Source: an uncultured Ruminococcus sp.
GTDB lineage: Bacteria > Bacillota > Clostridia > Oscillospirales > Ruminococcaceae
NCBI GenBank assembly: GCA_937910385.1
Contig: CALEPT010000236.1
Span: 10,867-74,866 of the forward strand
DNA: 64,000 nt
Direction: 5' to 3'
Both the position numbers and the translations under genes were made by a program. Positions within the stretch are counted from its first letter, which is position 1, and each line of letters opens with the position of its first letter. Positions 54,269-63,399 of the stretch are shown here, piece after piece. A model generated the notes under the pieces. It was not told where the DNA came from. It made no database searches and saw only the letters and a program-made list of their open reading frames with translations.

Positions 54269-54418
54269 TATTTATATTATAGGTACAAGCTCCAATATAT
54301 ACTCGCCTTTATCGCAAAATGAGCAAAGTGCATTTTGCAGGCTGCAATGCAGCCTGCCGCCATTAACGGAGTATTAGTGTATAGTATAAAGCTTTGCCGT
54401 AAAATGCTGCAATATACA

Positions 54419-54446
54419 ACAACAGACCGCATTTGCGGTCTGTTGT
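54419..54446 (-). terminator. Hairpin after the signal-peptidase-like gene
   Basis: Perfect 12-bp stem ACAACAGACCGC / GCGGTCTGTTGT with loop AAAT, 7 bases after the stop. The following U-tract is poor. Confidence 0.55.
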
Positions 54447-54452
54447 AAAGCA

Positions 54453-55649
54453 TTACAGTTTCTTCTTTTCGTCTTCGATGAGCTTTAAGAGATCATCTAC
54501 CGACATATTGGAGACTGACTTCTTTTTTTCTTCCTTCTCTGTCTTGCTGAGAATATCGCTGATATCGGGCGAGCTGCTCTTTTTCGGCTTTACCGAAGAC
54601 TGGGCAGACTGGCTCCTGAGGGGAGTTGTTTTGGGGACGTCGTTTCTTGACATCTCTGCCAGCTGAGATTTTGAGAGAACACCGGTATTATCGGCAATGG
54701 GCTCGGCATTCTGTGAAGAACTAACAGCCTTGATATTGAAGGTGCCTGTGCGCTCTGCCTCGGCGGTCTTGCGGAGCATTTCCTCTCTGAGGGCGTCCGC
54801 AGTGGGAGCTGTTGAGGACGAAGCTCCTACGTTCCTTGCCGCGAATGATGACTCTGCGCTGCGCTGTGCCTTGAACTGCATGGTGCGTTCCTTTTCCTTC
54901 TGGTATGGGGAATCGTGGTTCACGCGCTTTTGGCTGAAGTTTTCTGCGATAGACATTTTCTTGCGCTCGAGCTCGTTGCTGGGCTGTATTTCCTGAGAAG
55001 GCTCAAAAAGCGGAGCGCTGCTGTTCTTTTCGTGAGATCTCTTTGAGGAATCGCTGTTCTTTTCTTCCTCGTCATATTCGTAGAAATCAAAATTATCCTC
55101 GTCCTCGAAATCTTCACTCTTTGAAGAAGCTATCTTTGCAATGAGGAAGATAACAAGGATAACGCAGGGGATAACAAGCAGCGCAAGTATTCCCTTGACG
55201 GTAAGAGCAAATGTGATAAAAGCTCCGAGCTCGGGGCTTTCGGTATGACCGGTGCAAACTGCGGCGATGCTGTCTTTAGTGATAGATTCTTCGCTTCCGA
55301 TGTTGGAGGCGTCTGAGGTGATGAACCTTGAAGTTCCGTCTTCAGATGTAATTATGTCATAAATGCTCAGCAGCTTGAGCTCGGTGGGAGATGCTGCCGG
55401 ATAGCAGAGTACTATATCTCCCTTTGCGATAGATATGTTTGCAGCATCGGGGGCTATAAGTGCTGAGCCGACATTTACATTATCGCCCATATTATCGCTT
55501 TCACTTACTATATAAATGTAATTATTGAAGATCTTGGGGATCTTTCCGTTTGAGAATGCTATATTCGCTATCAGAGAAGCGGCAATAAGCAGGACACACA
55601 GGAGTATAATGACGAATTTCAGAACAGAGAAGCCCTTTTTCTTTTCCAT
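54453..55649 (-). CDS. Signal-peptidase-I-like membrane protein with long cytoplasmic tail
   Basis: 398 residues: transmembrane helix (about 10-31), extracellular domain (about 35-145), second transmembrane helix (about 150-173), then a 225-residue acidic, Ser-rich cytoplasmic tail with coiled-coil tendency. The extracellular part follows the SipW-type S26 layout (AKGDIVLCYP; YDIITSEDGTSRFITSDASN; KDSIAAVCTG), but I find no Ser-x-Met nucleophile or general-base Lys at the expected places. Family assignment is inference. It may be a scaffold rather than a protease. Confidence 0.6.
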   Translation of the reverse strand: MEKKKGFSVLKFVIILLCVLLIAASLIANIAFSNGKIPKIFNNYIYIVSESDNMGDNVNVGSALIAPDAANISIAKGDIVLCYPAASPTELKLLSIYDIITSEDGTSRFITSDASNIGSEESITKDSIAAVCTGHTESPELGAFITFALTVKGILALLVIPCVILVIFLIAKIASSKSEDFEDEDNFDFYEYDEEEKNSDSSKRSHEKNSSAPLFEPSQEIQPSNELERKKMSIAENFSQKRVNHDSPYQKEKERTMQFKAQRSAESSFAARNVGASSSTAPTADALREEMLRKTAEAERTGTFNIKAVSSSQNAEPIADNTGVLSKSQLAEMSRNDVPKTTPLRSQSAQSSVKPKKSSSPDISDILSKTEKEEKKKSVSNMSVDDLLKLIEDEKKKL

Positions 55650-55746
55650 GATAAATCATTTCCTTTACATTTTATTGTTGCCGGTTTTGTTCTTACACAT
55701 AAGCGCATTTATATATATTATGCGCCTGAAAAATTGCACTGATTTT

Positions 55747-55775
55747 ATTATATCACATATTGAGACAGATTTCAA
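55747..55775 (-). promoter_or_regulatory. Promoter for the signal-peptidase-like gene
   Basis: Minus strand: TTGAAA, 17-bp spacer ending ATGTGA, TATAAT; the same extended -10 as at 26710. Confidence 0.75.
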
Positions 55776-55985
55776 ACATTTTTGAGATTTTATTTTTTAA
55801 AAATATCAGAAAACGATTAATAATAGTTTGGTTTGAATGTTTTTCACAAATTAAAAGGCTTTTTTATTGTGCGATGGTCACATTTCACAAAAAAGATAGT
55901 CTGATTTTTAGCAGAGTGCTATCACTTTGCGGCAAATTTTCGCAATATGTAAATTTCGTGGATAAATATTTGTTGAAATATACAG

Positions 55986-56014
55986 TTGAAATATTTTCAG
56001 AAACATAGTATAAT
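55986..56014 (+). promoter_or_regulatory. Promoter for glgP
   Basis: TTGAAA, 17-bp spacer, TATAAT, giving a leader of about 118 bases. Confidence 0.75.
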
Positions 56015-56138
56015 TTATTTATATACCGCTTGTAAATTCACCTTCTGCAGCTTTACGAAGTCAAGCCTGTAAACTGCCAGAGGTAATATACTAAGAGTAA
56101 TATACAGCCGCCTGAAACGCGGCAGAATGGAGATCAGT

Positions 56139-58544
56139 ATGGCTAATAAAAAGACAAATCCCCTTATGGATCGTATCAAGGAAGAATTTCCGAGAAAGCT
56201 GCAGCTTCTTTACAGTGTTTCTCCCGAAGAAGCCTCCGATAAGCAGGTTTATCATGTTCTTTCTTCTATAATCGTGGAAATACTCGGCGCCAAGAGACAG
56301 AGCTTCATCAATCACACTCATTCCGTAGGCGGAAAGCAGATATACTACCTTTCAATGGAGTTCCTTATGGGACGCTCCCTCAAAACAAGCATATACAACC
56401 TTGAGCTCGCCGACGGCATAAAGTCAATGCTCAAGCAGTATGATATAAATCTCGATAAGATATATGAGTATGAGCCCGATGCAGGTCTCGGAAACGGCGG
56501 TCTCGGCCGTCTTGCCGCCTGCTACCTCGACGGACTTGCAACACGCAATTTCCCCGCAATGGGTCACTCTATCTGCTATGAGTACGGCATCTTCCAGCAG
56601 AAGCTTGAGGACGGCTGGCAGACCGAGCTCCCTGATAACTGGCTTCCCGGCGGCAGCGTATGGCTCGTTCCCAAGCCCGAGCTGGCTATAGATATCCATT
56701 TCGAGGGCGACCTTCAGGAGTATTGGGACAATCAGTATCACTATATCTCGCACGTAAACTATAATACCGTAGTTGCCACGCCTTATGATATGTATGTTTC
56801 GGGCTACGGCAGCGAGGGCGTTTCCGTGCTCCGTCTTTGGTCGGCAAAGGCTCCGAGCTTCGATATGAATATGTTCAACAAGGGCGATTATGCAAGCGCT
56901 CTTGCTCAGAACTCTATTGCAAACGCTATCTCGAAGATACTCTACCCTAACGATAACCACAACGAGGGCAAATCGCTCCGTCTGCGCCAGCAGTACTTCC
57001 TCTGCGCGGCTTCCGTCGGAGATATCGTAAATACCCACATGAATGTTTACGGTACTCTCGAGAACCTTGCCGACAAGGTGGCTATCCACATCAACGACAC
57101 TCACCCGACCCTCGCTATCCCCGAGCTGATGAGGATACTCCTCGACGACTGCGGATACGGCTGGGATCAGGCATGGGATATAGTTACGAGGACCTTTGCT
57201 TACACCAACCACACGGTCATGGCAGAGGCTCTCGAAAAGTGGGACGTTAACCTCGTAAAGACTGTTATTCCGCGTATCTTCTCTATCATTGTTGAGATAA
57301 ACAACCGCTACTGCCAGTCGCTCATGGACAGAGGCTACGACAGCGCAAAGACCACTCAGATGTCCATAATCAAGGACAATCAGATACACATGGCTACCCT
57401 CTGCGTTGCCGCTTCACACAGCGTAAACGGCGTTTCAAAGCTCCATTCGGAGATAATCAAGGAGTCCGTATTCCACGATGAATATGAGTTCACTCCCGAG
57501 AAGTTCAAGAACGTTACCAACGGTATTGCTTACAGAAGATGGCTCTATCAGTCCAACCCCGACCTCACAAAGCTCCTTTCCGACACTATCGGCACTAAGT
57601 TTATCAAGGACGGCGCAGAGCTTGCAAAGCTCAAGAAGTTTGAGAATGATGAGGAGCTCCTTAATAAGCTCATGGACGTAAAGAAAAAGAGCAAGGACAG
57701 CTTTGCAAAGTATGTCAAGAGAGAGAGCGGTATAATTCTCAACACCGACAGCATTTTTGACGTTCAGGTAAAGCGCCTGCACGAATACAAGAGGCAGCAC
57801 CTTAACGTTATGAATATCCTTTCGGATTACGCATATCTGCTCAACAATCCCGACGCTCCCTTCACGCCCAAGACCTATATCTTCGCGGCAAAGGCAGCTC
57901 CGGGTTACTATCTCGCAAAGCAGATAATCAAGATGATATGGGCTATTTCCGAAGAAATAAGAAAGAATCCGAAGATAAACCAGAAGCTTTCTGTCGTATT
58001 CCTCGAAAATTACTGCGTAACGCTTTCCGAGCATCTTATGCCTGCCGCAGATGTTTCCGAGCAGATATCCCTCGCGGGTACGGAAGCTTCGGGTACGGGC
58101 AACATGAAGCTCATGCTCAACGGAGCTGTTACACTCGGTACTCTTGATGGCGCTAACATTGAGATAAAGGAGGCGGCGGGCGACGAAAACATCGTTATCT
58201 TCGGCATGACGACTCCCGAGGTGAACGAGCTCAAGGCGCGCGGCTACAATCCGGATGATTACTTCAAGAACGACGGCAGGATAAATGAGGCTATCGAGCG
58301 TATGTACCACGGTATAAACGGCTGCACGTTCGTTGATGTTGCGGATTCGCTCCGCAAGAGGGACCCATATATGGTGCTCGCAGACTTCGACAGCTACAGA
58401 AATGCTCAGCAGTACGTAACAGAGTGCTACAACGACAGGCTCAAGTGGGCTAAGATGTCGCTCAATAACATTGCGGGCGCGGGAATCTTCTCCGCAGACC
58501 GTGCTGTTACAGAGTATGCCGACAACATCTGGCACCTCAGATAA
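56139..58544 (+). CDS. glgP: Alpha-glucan phosphorylase
   Basis: Releases glucose-1-phosphate from glycogen, starch or maltodextrin. 801 residues, the usual length, with the PLP-binding Lys in EASGTGNMKLMLNG and GTLDGANIEI, plus GLGNGGLGRLAACYLDGLAT near residue 115. ATG 56139 has GGAG 6 bases upstream; ATG 56127 has none. Together with the GH13 gene it suggests a glycogen or maltodextrin use module. Confidence 0.96.
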   Translation: MANKKTNPLMDRIKEEFPRKLQLLYSVSPEEASDKQVYHVLSSIIVEILGAKRQSFINHTHSVGGKQIYYLSMEFLMGRSLKTSIYNLELADGIKSMLKQYDINLDKIYEYEPDAGLGNGGLGRLAACYLDGLATRNFPAMGHSICYEYGIFQQKLEDGWQTELPDNWLPGGSVWLVPKPELAIDIHFEGDLQEYWDNQYHYISHVNYNTVVATPYDMYVSGYGSEGVSVLRLWSAKAPSFDMNMFNKGDYASALAQNSIANAISKILYPNDNHNEGKSLRLRQQYFLCAASVGDIVNTHMNVYGTLENLADKVAIHINDTHPTLAIPELMRILLDDCGYGWDQAWDIVTRTFAYTNHTVMAEALEKWDVNLVKTVIPRIFSIIVEINNRYCQSLMDRGYDSAKTTQMSIIKDNQIHMATLCVAASHSVNGVSKLHSEIIKESVFHDEYEFTPEKFKNVTNGIAYRRWLYQSNPDLTKLLSDTIGTKFIKDGAELAKLKKFENDEELLNKLMDVKKKSKDSFAKYVKRESGIILNTDSIFDVQVKRLHEYKRQHLNVMNILSDYAYLLNNPDAPFTPKTYIFAAKAAPGYYLAKQIIKMIWAISEEIRKNPKINQKLSVVFLENYCVTLSEHLMPAADVSEQISLAGTEASGTGNMKLMLNGAVTLGTLDGANIEIKEAAGDENIVIFGMTTPEVNELKARGYNPDDYFKNDGRINEAIERMYHGINGCTFVDVADSLRKRDPYMVLADFDSYRNAQQYVTECYNDRLKWAKMSLNNIAGAGIFSADRAVTEYADNIWHLR

Positions 58545-58688
58545 TTCGGAATTCGCCCTATAATATCCTCATGCTTATGTCCATATAAGGAAAGATGTTC
58601 AAAAGAGGCGGCTGTCTCTTTGACGGGGTGTGGGGCAGTGTCCCGTAAAAACAAATATACAAAAATGCCTTTTATTACCCGACCATTT

Positions 58689-58718
58689 GGGGACGTTGAT
58701 TTCTTCGTCCCCATTTTT
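58689..58718 (+). terminator. Terminator after glgP
   Basis: Stem GGGGACG / CGTCCCC with a 10-nt loop, then ATTTTT. Confidence 0.8.
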
Positions 58719-58720
58719 AG

Positions 58721-58742
58721 GACTATATTGTGATATATAGTC
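58721..58742. promoter_or_regulatory. Palindromic operator-like site before the GH13 gene
   Basis: Perfect arms GACTATAT / ATATAGTC with a 6-bp centre, between the glgP terminator and the GH13 ATG 34 bases on. Could bind a regulator or overlap a -10. Confidence 0.45.
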
Positions 58743-58775
58743 TATCAATTTTATCAACAACGGAGTGTATCGCCA

Positions 58776-60662
58776 ATGAGACCAATCTATGATACGTGGA
58801 ATTTAAGCTATAAATCTATTTTTGGTGCGGTAGAGCAGTTTGATACCTGCCGCTTCACTATACGTTTGCCAAAGGACGTAAAGCCCGATTTTCCGCCTGT
58901 TTTGGTGCTTTTTCGCACGGGCTTCAAGGAGCGCTTTCTCAATATGAACGATATTGCTGAGGAAGAGGACTGTATCGCCTACACCACGGACTATACTCCC
59001 CGATACAGTGATGTTCACTACTATTATTTTTCATACACTCAGGGCGGTATACGTCATTACATCAAAAAGGGCAATGTCCATGAGGGCGTTGTAGACCACG
59101 GTGATCTCTTTCAGCTAACCGTCTATAAGAATACCTACGAGACGCCTGATTTTCTCAAGGGCGGTGTCATGTATCAGATCTTCCCCGACCGTTTCTGCAA
59201 GAGCGGCAAGGTACACGAGAATATCCCGGAGGGGCGCGTTCTGCGCGAGGATTGGGGCGGAACTCCCTATTACAAGCCCGATCAGAACGGTCATGTCTGG
59301 AACAACGACTACTTCGGCGGCGATTTTGCCGGAATACAGTCTAAGCTCGGCTACCTGCATGATCTCGGAGTGACATGTATCTACCTGAATCCGATATTCG
59401 AGTCCCACGAAAATCACCGCTACAACACCGCAAACTACATGAAGGCAGACCCTTTGCTCGGTACGAACGAGGAGTTTGCGGAGCTTTGCACAGAGGCGAA
59501 AAAGTACGGAATATCGGTCATTCTCGATGGAGTGTTCTCTCATACGGGCGCGGACAGCGTATACTTTAACAAGTTCGGGCGTTATCCCGAGGCGGGTGCG
59601 TATCAGTCCAAGGAAAGCAAATACTACGAGTGGTACAGCTTCATCGAGTATCCTCACGTTTATGAAGCGTGGTGGGGCATTGATACTCTCCCGAATGTGT
59701 GGGAGAACAACGAGAGCTACACCGAGTTCATCTGTGGCGAGGACGGCGTGCTCAACTACTGGCTCGATAAGGGCGCGGCAGGTTACCGCCTTGACGTTGC
59801 AGACGAGCTGCCCGATAAATTCCTGAATAATCTGCGCAAGTGCGTGAAAAAGTTCGACAAGGACAAGATAGTCATCGGAGAGGTCTGGGAGGACGCCTCC
59901 AACAAGGAGAGCTACGGCGTGAAGCGGCGCTATCTTCTCGGAGACCAGCTTGATTCCGTCATGAACTATCCCTTCCGTGAGGCTATTATCGCCTTTATGA
60001 AGGGCGGAAGCTGCCACGACCTGATAAGCTCCATAATGACGATTGTGGAGAATTATCCCAAACCGACCATTGATGTGCTTATGAATTTTGTTTCTACCCA
60101 CGATATCGAAAGGGCGATAAATCGCCTTGGCGGAGAAAACTGCGATGACAAGAGCAAGGACTGGATGGCGGAGCGCTGGCTGACCCACGACCAGTATGTT
60201 CACGGCAAGAATCTGCTTAAAGCCGCAATGGCGCTGCAATTCTTCCTGCCCGGAGTGCCGAGCATCTATTACGGCGACGAGGCAGGCTTGCAGGGCTATA
60301 AGGACCCGTTCAACCGCCGCTGCTACCCGTGGGGCAATGAGGATACCGAGCTCATTGCGTATGTCTCCGAGCTCAGCCGTGTGAGGAAGTCCATTCCCAA
60401 CATGAAGGACGGCAGAACGTACTTTGTCTTCAATGATACACATGTAATTGATGACAGGATAATCGGCTTTACCCGTCAGGGCGACAAGGTTGACTATATC
60501 GTTTTCGTCAACCGCAGCGGTGATACTGTCTGTATCGGCGGAATAAGCGGTCACCTCCCGAGATTTGCCGACTTGAAGCCGTTTTACGGAGAGCTCTCCG
60601 ATGACACTCTCAAGGTCGCACCGTATGGCTATACTATCATAAAGGCGAAATTTCTGGGCTGA
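58776..60662 (+). CDS. GH13 neopullulanase/cyclomaltodextrinase-type hydrolase
   Basis: 628 residues, intracellular (no signal peptide). An N-terminal beta domain (1-120) precedes the GH13 barrel with DGVFSHTG (region I), GYRLDVADE (II, nucleophile Asp), IGEVWED (III, acid Glu) and FVSTHDIER (IV, second Asp), and a C-terminal beta domain. The N-domain and motifs fit neopullulanase or maltogenic amylase, cleaving cyclodextrin, pullulan or starch fragments. Region IV reads THD where NHD is usual. CGGAG precedes the ATG. Confidence 0.92.
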   Translation: MRPIYDTWNLSYKSIFGAVEQFDTCRFTIRLPKDVKPDFPPVLVLFRTGFKERFLNMNDIAEEEDCIAYTTDYTPRYSDVHYYYFSYTQGGIRHYIKKGNVHEGVVDHGDLFQLTVYKNTYETPDFLKGGVMYQIFPDRFCKSGKVHENIPEGRVLREDWGGTPYYKPDQNGHVWNNDYFGGDFAGIQSKLGYLHDLGVTCIYLNPIFESHENHRYNTANYMKADPLLGTNEEFAELCTEAKKYGISVILDGVFSHTGADSVYFNKFGRYPEAGAYQSKESKYYEWYSFIEYPHVYEAWWGIDTLPNVWENNESYTEFICGEDGVLNYWLDKGAAGYRLDVADELPDKFLNNLRKCVKKFDKDKIVIGEVWEDASNKESYGVKRRYLLGDQLDSVMNYPFREAIIAFMKGGSCHDLISSIMTIVENYPKPTIDVLMNFVSTHDIERAINRLGGENCDDKSKDWMAERWLTHDQYVHGKNLLKAAMALQFFLPGVPSIYYGDEAGLQGYKDPFNRRCYPWGNEDTELIAYVSELSRVRKSIPNMKDGRTYFVFNDTHVIDDRIIGFTRQGDKVDYIVFVNRSGDTVCIGGISGHLPRFADLKPFYGELSDDTLKVAPYGYTIIKAKFLG

Positions 60663-60691
60663 GATATTGTAATTCAATTGTATGATTTTGT

Positions 60692-60722
60692 AAATGCGCT
60701 GTATTTGACAGCGCATTTTTTG
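60692..60722 (+). terminator. Terminator after the GH13 gene
   Basis: Perfect 11-bp stem AAATGCGCTGT / ACAGCGCATTT with a 5-nt loop, then TT. It overlaps the -35 of the next gene. Confidence 0.8.
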
Positions 60723-60733
60723 TATGGTATACT
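60705..60733 (+). promoter_or_regulatory. Promoter for the GT2 gene
   Basis: TTGACA, 17-bp spacer, TATACT. The -35 is within the loop and arm of the terminator hairpin. Confidence 0.75.
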
Positions 60734-60765
60734 TAAACCAACGTAGAATGACAGAGGTGCGCAAA

Positions 60766-61785
60766 ATGGTTCGACCTGCAAAGCTTTATATGATAATTCC
60801 CTGCTACAACGAGCAGGATGTGCTGCCTGAGACGGCGGAGCGGATGAAGAATAAATATGTCTCGCTCATCGGAGAGGAACTGATCTCGGCGGAAAGCCGC
60901 GTAGTTTTCGTGAATGACGGCTCGTCCGACTCCACTTGGGAGATAATAAGCGGGCTGCACAAAAGCGATCCCGAATATTTCTCCGGCATAAGCCTTTCAC
61001 ATAACAGCGGTCATCAGAATGCCGTGCTTGCAGGACTTATGACGGTAAAGGATATCTGCGATATAGCGATATCTATGGACGCCGACCTGCAGGACGACAT
61101 CAATGCCATTGACGAAATGGTCAGAAAATACTACGAGGGCAATCACGTTGTTTACGGCGTGCGCAGTGCCCGAAAGACCGACACCTTTTTCAAGAAATTC
61201 ACCGCCGAGAGCTTTTATAAATTCATGCGCCTCATGGGGGCAGACGTGGTCTACAATCACGCGGATTTCCGACTTATGAGCAGCCGTGTGCTGCAGGAAC
61301 TCTCGGGCTTCAAGGAGGTAAATCTCTTCCTGCGCGGAATGGTGCCGCTCATTGGTTTCAAAAGCTGCAATGTCTATTATGAGAGAAGTGAGCGTAGGGC
61401 AGGCGAGAGCAAGTATCCGCTGAGGAAAATGCTTTCATTCGCAGTCAACGGAATAACCTCATTCAGCACAAAGCCGCTGAAATTCATCACGGCACTTGGC
61501 TTCATCATGTCGCTTCTGAGCGCGGCAGCGTTCATCTGGGCATTCGTGGCGAAATTCGCGGGCTTTTCCGAGCTCGGCTGGGCGAGCACGATATGCTCTA
61601 TATGGCTTATCGGCGGCTTGCAGCTTCTGTGCCTCGGGATAATCGGTGAGTATATCGGAAAAATTTACGCTGAGGTCAAGCAGAGACCGCGCTTCATAGT
61701 GGAGGAGTTTCTTAATGAGCTCGGCGCTGAATATACGGAAGATATTAAGGAAAAGGGGAACTCTCAAAACGGAAAAGAGGAGTAA
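60766..61785 (+). CDS. GT2 glycosyltransferase, polyprenyl-phosphate type (GtrB/DPM1-like)
   Basis: 339 residues. GT-A domain with MIIPCYNEQDVLPE, FVNDGSSDST and MDADLQDD metal motif, then two C-terminal membrane helices (about 232-260 and 268-295). Members move a sugar from a nucleotide to undecaprenyl phosphate for wall or lipid glycosylation. ATG 60766 has GAGGTG 6 bases upstream; earlier ATGs at 60724 and 60748 lack one. Confidence 0.9.
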   Translation: MVRPAKLYMIIPCYNEQDVLPETAERMKNKYVSLIGEELISAESRVVFVNDGSSDSTWEIISGLHKSDPEYFSGISLSHNSGHQNAVLAGLMTVKDICDIAISMDADLQDDINAIDEMVRKYYEGNHVVYGVRSARKTDTFFKKFTAESFYKFMRLMGADVVYNHADFRLMSSRVLQELSGFKEVNLFLRGMVPLIGFKSCNVYYERSERRAGESKYPLRKMLSFAVNGITSFSTKPLKFITALGFIMSLLSAAAFIWAFVAKFAGFSELGWASTICSIWLIGGLQLLCLGIIGEYIGKIYAEVKQRPRFIVEEFLNELGAEYTEDIKEKGNSQNGKEE

Positions 61786-61786
61786 T

Positions 61787-62962
61787 ATGAATATAAAGAG
61801 ACCCATTCAGGCGGCAGCTCTGATCGGTTCCGCCTTGACAATGCTCATAGGCTGCGGAGCCAGAGAGCTCACCGCAGACGAGGCGGTAAAGTATGTCCGC
61901 AGCCGCTACGGCGGCACGTTCACTTGCATAAAGGAGACTGAGGCGACTCTGCCGACTCGCGCGCCCTACACGCTTGAGGAAGGCGGGGAGATCCTCACCG
62001 ACAGTGGCCGCACAGATTATCAGCTCTATCGTCTCACCGACAGCAGCGGAGTGGAGTTCGAGCTTTACAATGATTATCATTATGGGTGCCATGGTGCGAG
62101 CAATTCAATAACGGACAATTACTGTTCCCGTTGGCTTCTTGCTCAGCCGGAGGTCTATGAGCCGCTCACGAAGTCAGACTATGACCTTACCAGAGAGCCG
62201 AGCGGCGATGGCAGAAATTACGATTTTGTCCTGTATATCGAGGATTTTGACGATATCAAGCCTGCTGTGGAGCTTGCCTACAGCGTCATCACAGACGACA
62301 GGGCGATACTTCCTGATATGGGCACGGAGCGGAATGACACGAAGTCGCTCAAGCCGCAGATAATTTTCAGGGTCGAGGACGGTCATTCGATAGGCTCGCT
62401 TTCGTTCCGAACGAAGATGCATCCCTACGCTACGGATATCGACGTATTTTCACGCCTTGCTGAGGAATCATTCATCGAGCTTGTCGAAGACGAGAAAATA
62501 GATGCATTTTTGCCGCAGGAAGCTATCGACCGCGATGACCGCTCTGTTCTGACGATCTGCGACGGCGATAAAAGCCTTAATAGCGTGTTTATGAGAACCA
62601 TTTACAACGATTTCAGGACATCGGAGTATATAGGCGAAGACAGCGAAGATAAGCGCTTTAAGGGAGTTGCCGAGATATGTGAGGCAGCGGGCTTCAAGGT
62701 GAAGAACAACTTCCAAAGGAAAATTACGATCAAAAAAGGAGACACAAAGGTAGTCATCGAACGGAAAAACGTCCGCAACACCAACGATCTCGATACGGGA
62801 GTGGATATAACTCTCAACGGCAAGAAGTATTATCCTGAGGGCAAGGCTGAAAAAAGATCTGACGGATATTACCTTGAGCTCACCACCGCGGATTATTACA
62901 ATCTTTTCGGCATAGATTTTGACTTTGATTTTGATAGCGGCAAAGCTTATATTAAAAACTGA
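61787..62962 (+). CDS. Lipoprotein of unknown function
   Basis: 391 residues. Signal peptide with lipobox LIGC near residue 22; the rest is soluble and charged, with DEAVKYVRSRYGG after the Cys, a Tyr-rich mid region and a beta-like C-terminal end (VDITLNGKKYYPEG, FDFDFDSGKAYI). No family recognised. AGAGGAG precedes the ATG, 1 base after the GT2 stop, so the two form an operon. Confidence 0.75.
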   Translation: MNIKRPIQAAALIGSALTMLIGCGARELTADEAVKYVRSRYGGTFTCIKETEATLPTRAPYTLEEGGEILTDSGRTDYQLYRLTDSSGVEFELYNDYHYGCHGASNSITDNYCSRWLLAQPEVYEPLTKSDYDLTREPSGDGRNYDFVLYIEDFDDIKPAVELAYSVITDDRAILPDMGTERNDTKSLKPQIIFRVEDGHSIGSLSFRTKMHPYATDIDVFSRLAEESFIELVEDEKIDAFLPQEAIDRDDRSVLTICDGDKSLNSVFMRTIYNDFRTSEYIGEDSEDKRFKGVAEICEAAGFKVKNNFQRKITIKKGDTKVVIERKNVRNTNDLDTGVDITLNGKKYYPEGKAEKRSDGYYLELTTADYYNLFGIDFDFDFDSGKAYIKN

Positions 62963-62964
62963 AT

Positions 62965-62997
62965 GCAAAAAAGGGACTGTTCGTATGAACAGTCCCT
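62965..62997. terminator. Convergent terminator
   Basis: Perfect 11-bp stem AGGGACTGTTC / GAACAGTCCCT with loop GTAT; six T on the minus side serve the DUF2752 gene. Confidence 0.85.
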
Positions 62998-63003
62998 GAT
63001 TTA

Positions 63004-63396
63004 TTATATCGGTGCGATAGCAGGTATAAAATTGCGTATCACGAAGTACATGATAAAAGCAGCTATTACGCCTGCCCATACAAAGCCTTTGCGCGGAAGA
63101 AATTTTACGTCCCTTCCGAAGACCGCCGCCAGATTTTCAGCATAAAGCAGTATCAGCAACACTCCGAGAAAAGGTATTGTGATATTGTTCCTGAGCGCAA
63201 GCACAAAATGACCGTGAAGCATATGAGTAACGCTTCGTGTATTTCCGCAGCCCGGACACCAATACCCCGTCGCTTTATGGAAGAAGCATTCGGGGAAGTA
63301 TCTTTTCAGCCCGAGTATGTAGTCTTTCAGAGCGAAAACAGCAATTGCTATAACAGGTACAGCAGCAGCTATCACTATTCTCAGGCGTTTAGACAT
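63004..63396 (-). CDS. DUF2752 membrane protein
   Basis: 130 residues with about three membrane segments and the DUF2752 signature YWCPGCGNTRSVTHMLHGHFVLALRNN split over residues 45-71, Cys pairs included. Function unknown. It begins 3 bases after the upstream stop with no good ribosome site, so translation is probably coupled. Confidence 0.85.
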   Translation of the reverse strand: MSKRLRIVIAAAVPVIAIAVFALKDYILGLKRYFPECFFHKATGYWCPGCGNTRSVTHMLHGHFVLALRNNITIPFLGVLLILLYAENLAAVFGRDVKFLPRKGFVWAGVIAAFIMYFVIRNFIPAIAPI

Positions 63397-63399
63397 CTC

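Larger units (their letters stand above)
55650..56138. other. Divergent spacer before glgP
   Basis: 489 AT-rich bases, no convincing gene. It holds promoters for both flanking genes and a GCCGC / GCGGC hairpin (56107-56123) directly before the glgP ribosome site, which could affect translation. Nothing else is recognised in 55800-55980. Confidence 0.6.

Noticed and set aside
57435..58535. 366-residue open frame antisense to glgP
   Set aside because: Complementary to conserved phosphorylase sequence; such long antisense frames recur over all highly biased genes here.
58427..58714. 95-residue minus-strand open frame near the glgP end
   Set aside because: Overlaps glgP and its terminator; no ribosome site or family resemblance.
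59115..60764. 549-residue open frame antisense to the GH13 gene
   Set aside because: Same cause; the sense strand holds all four GH13 motifs in order.
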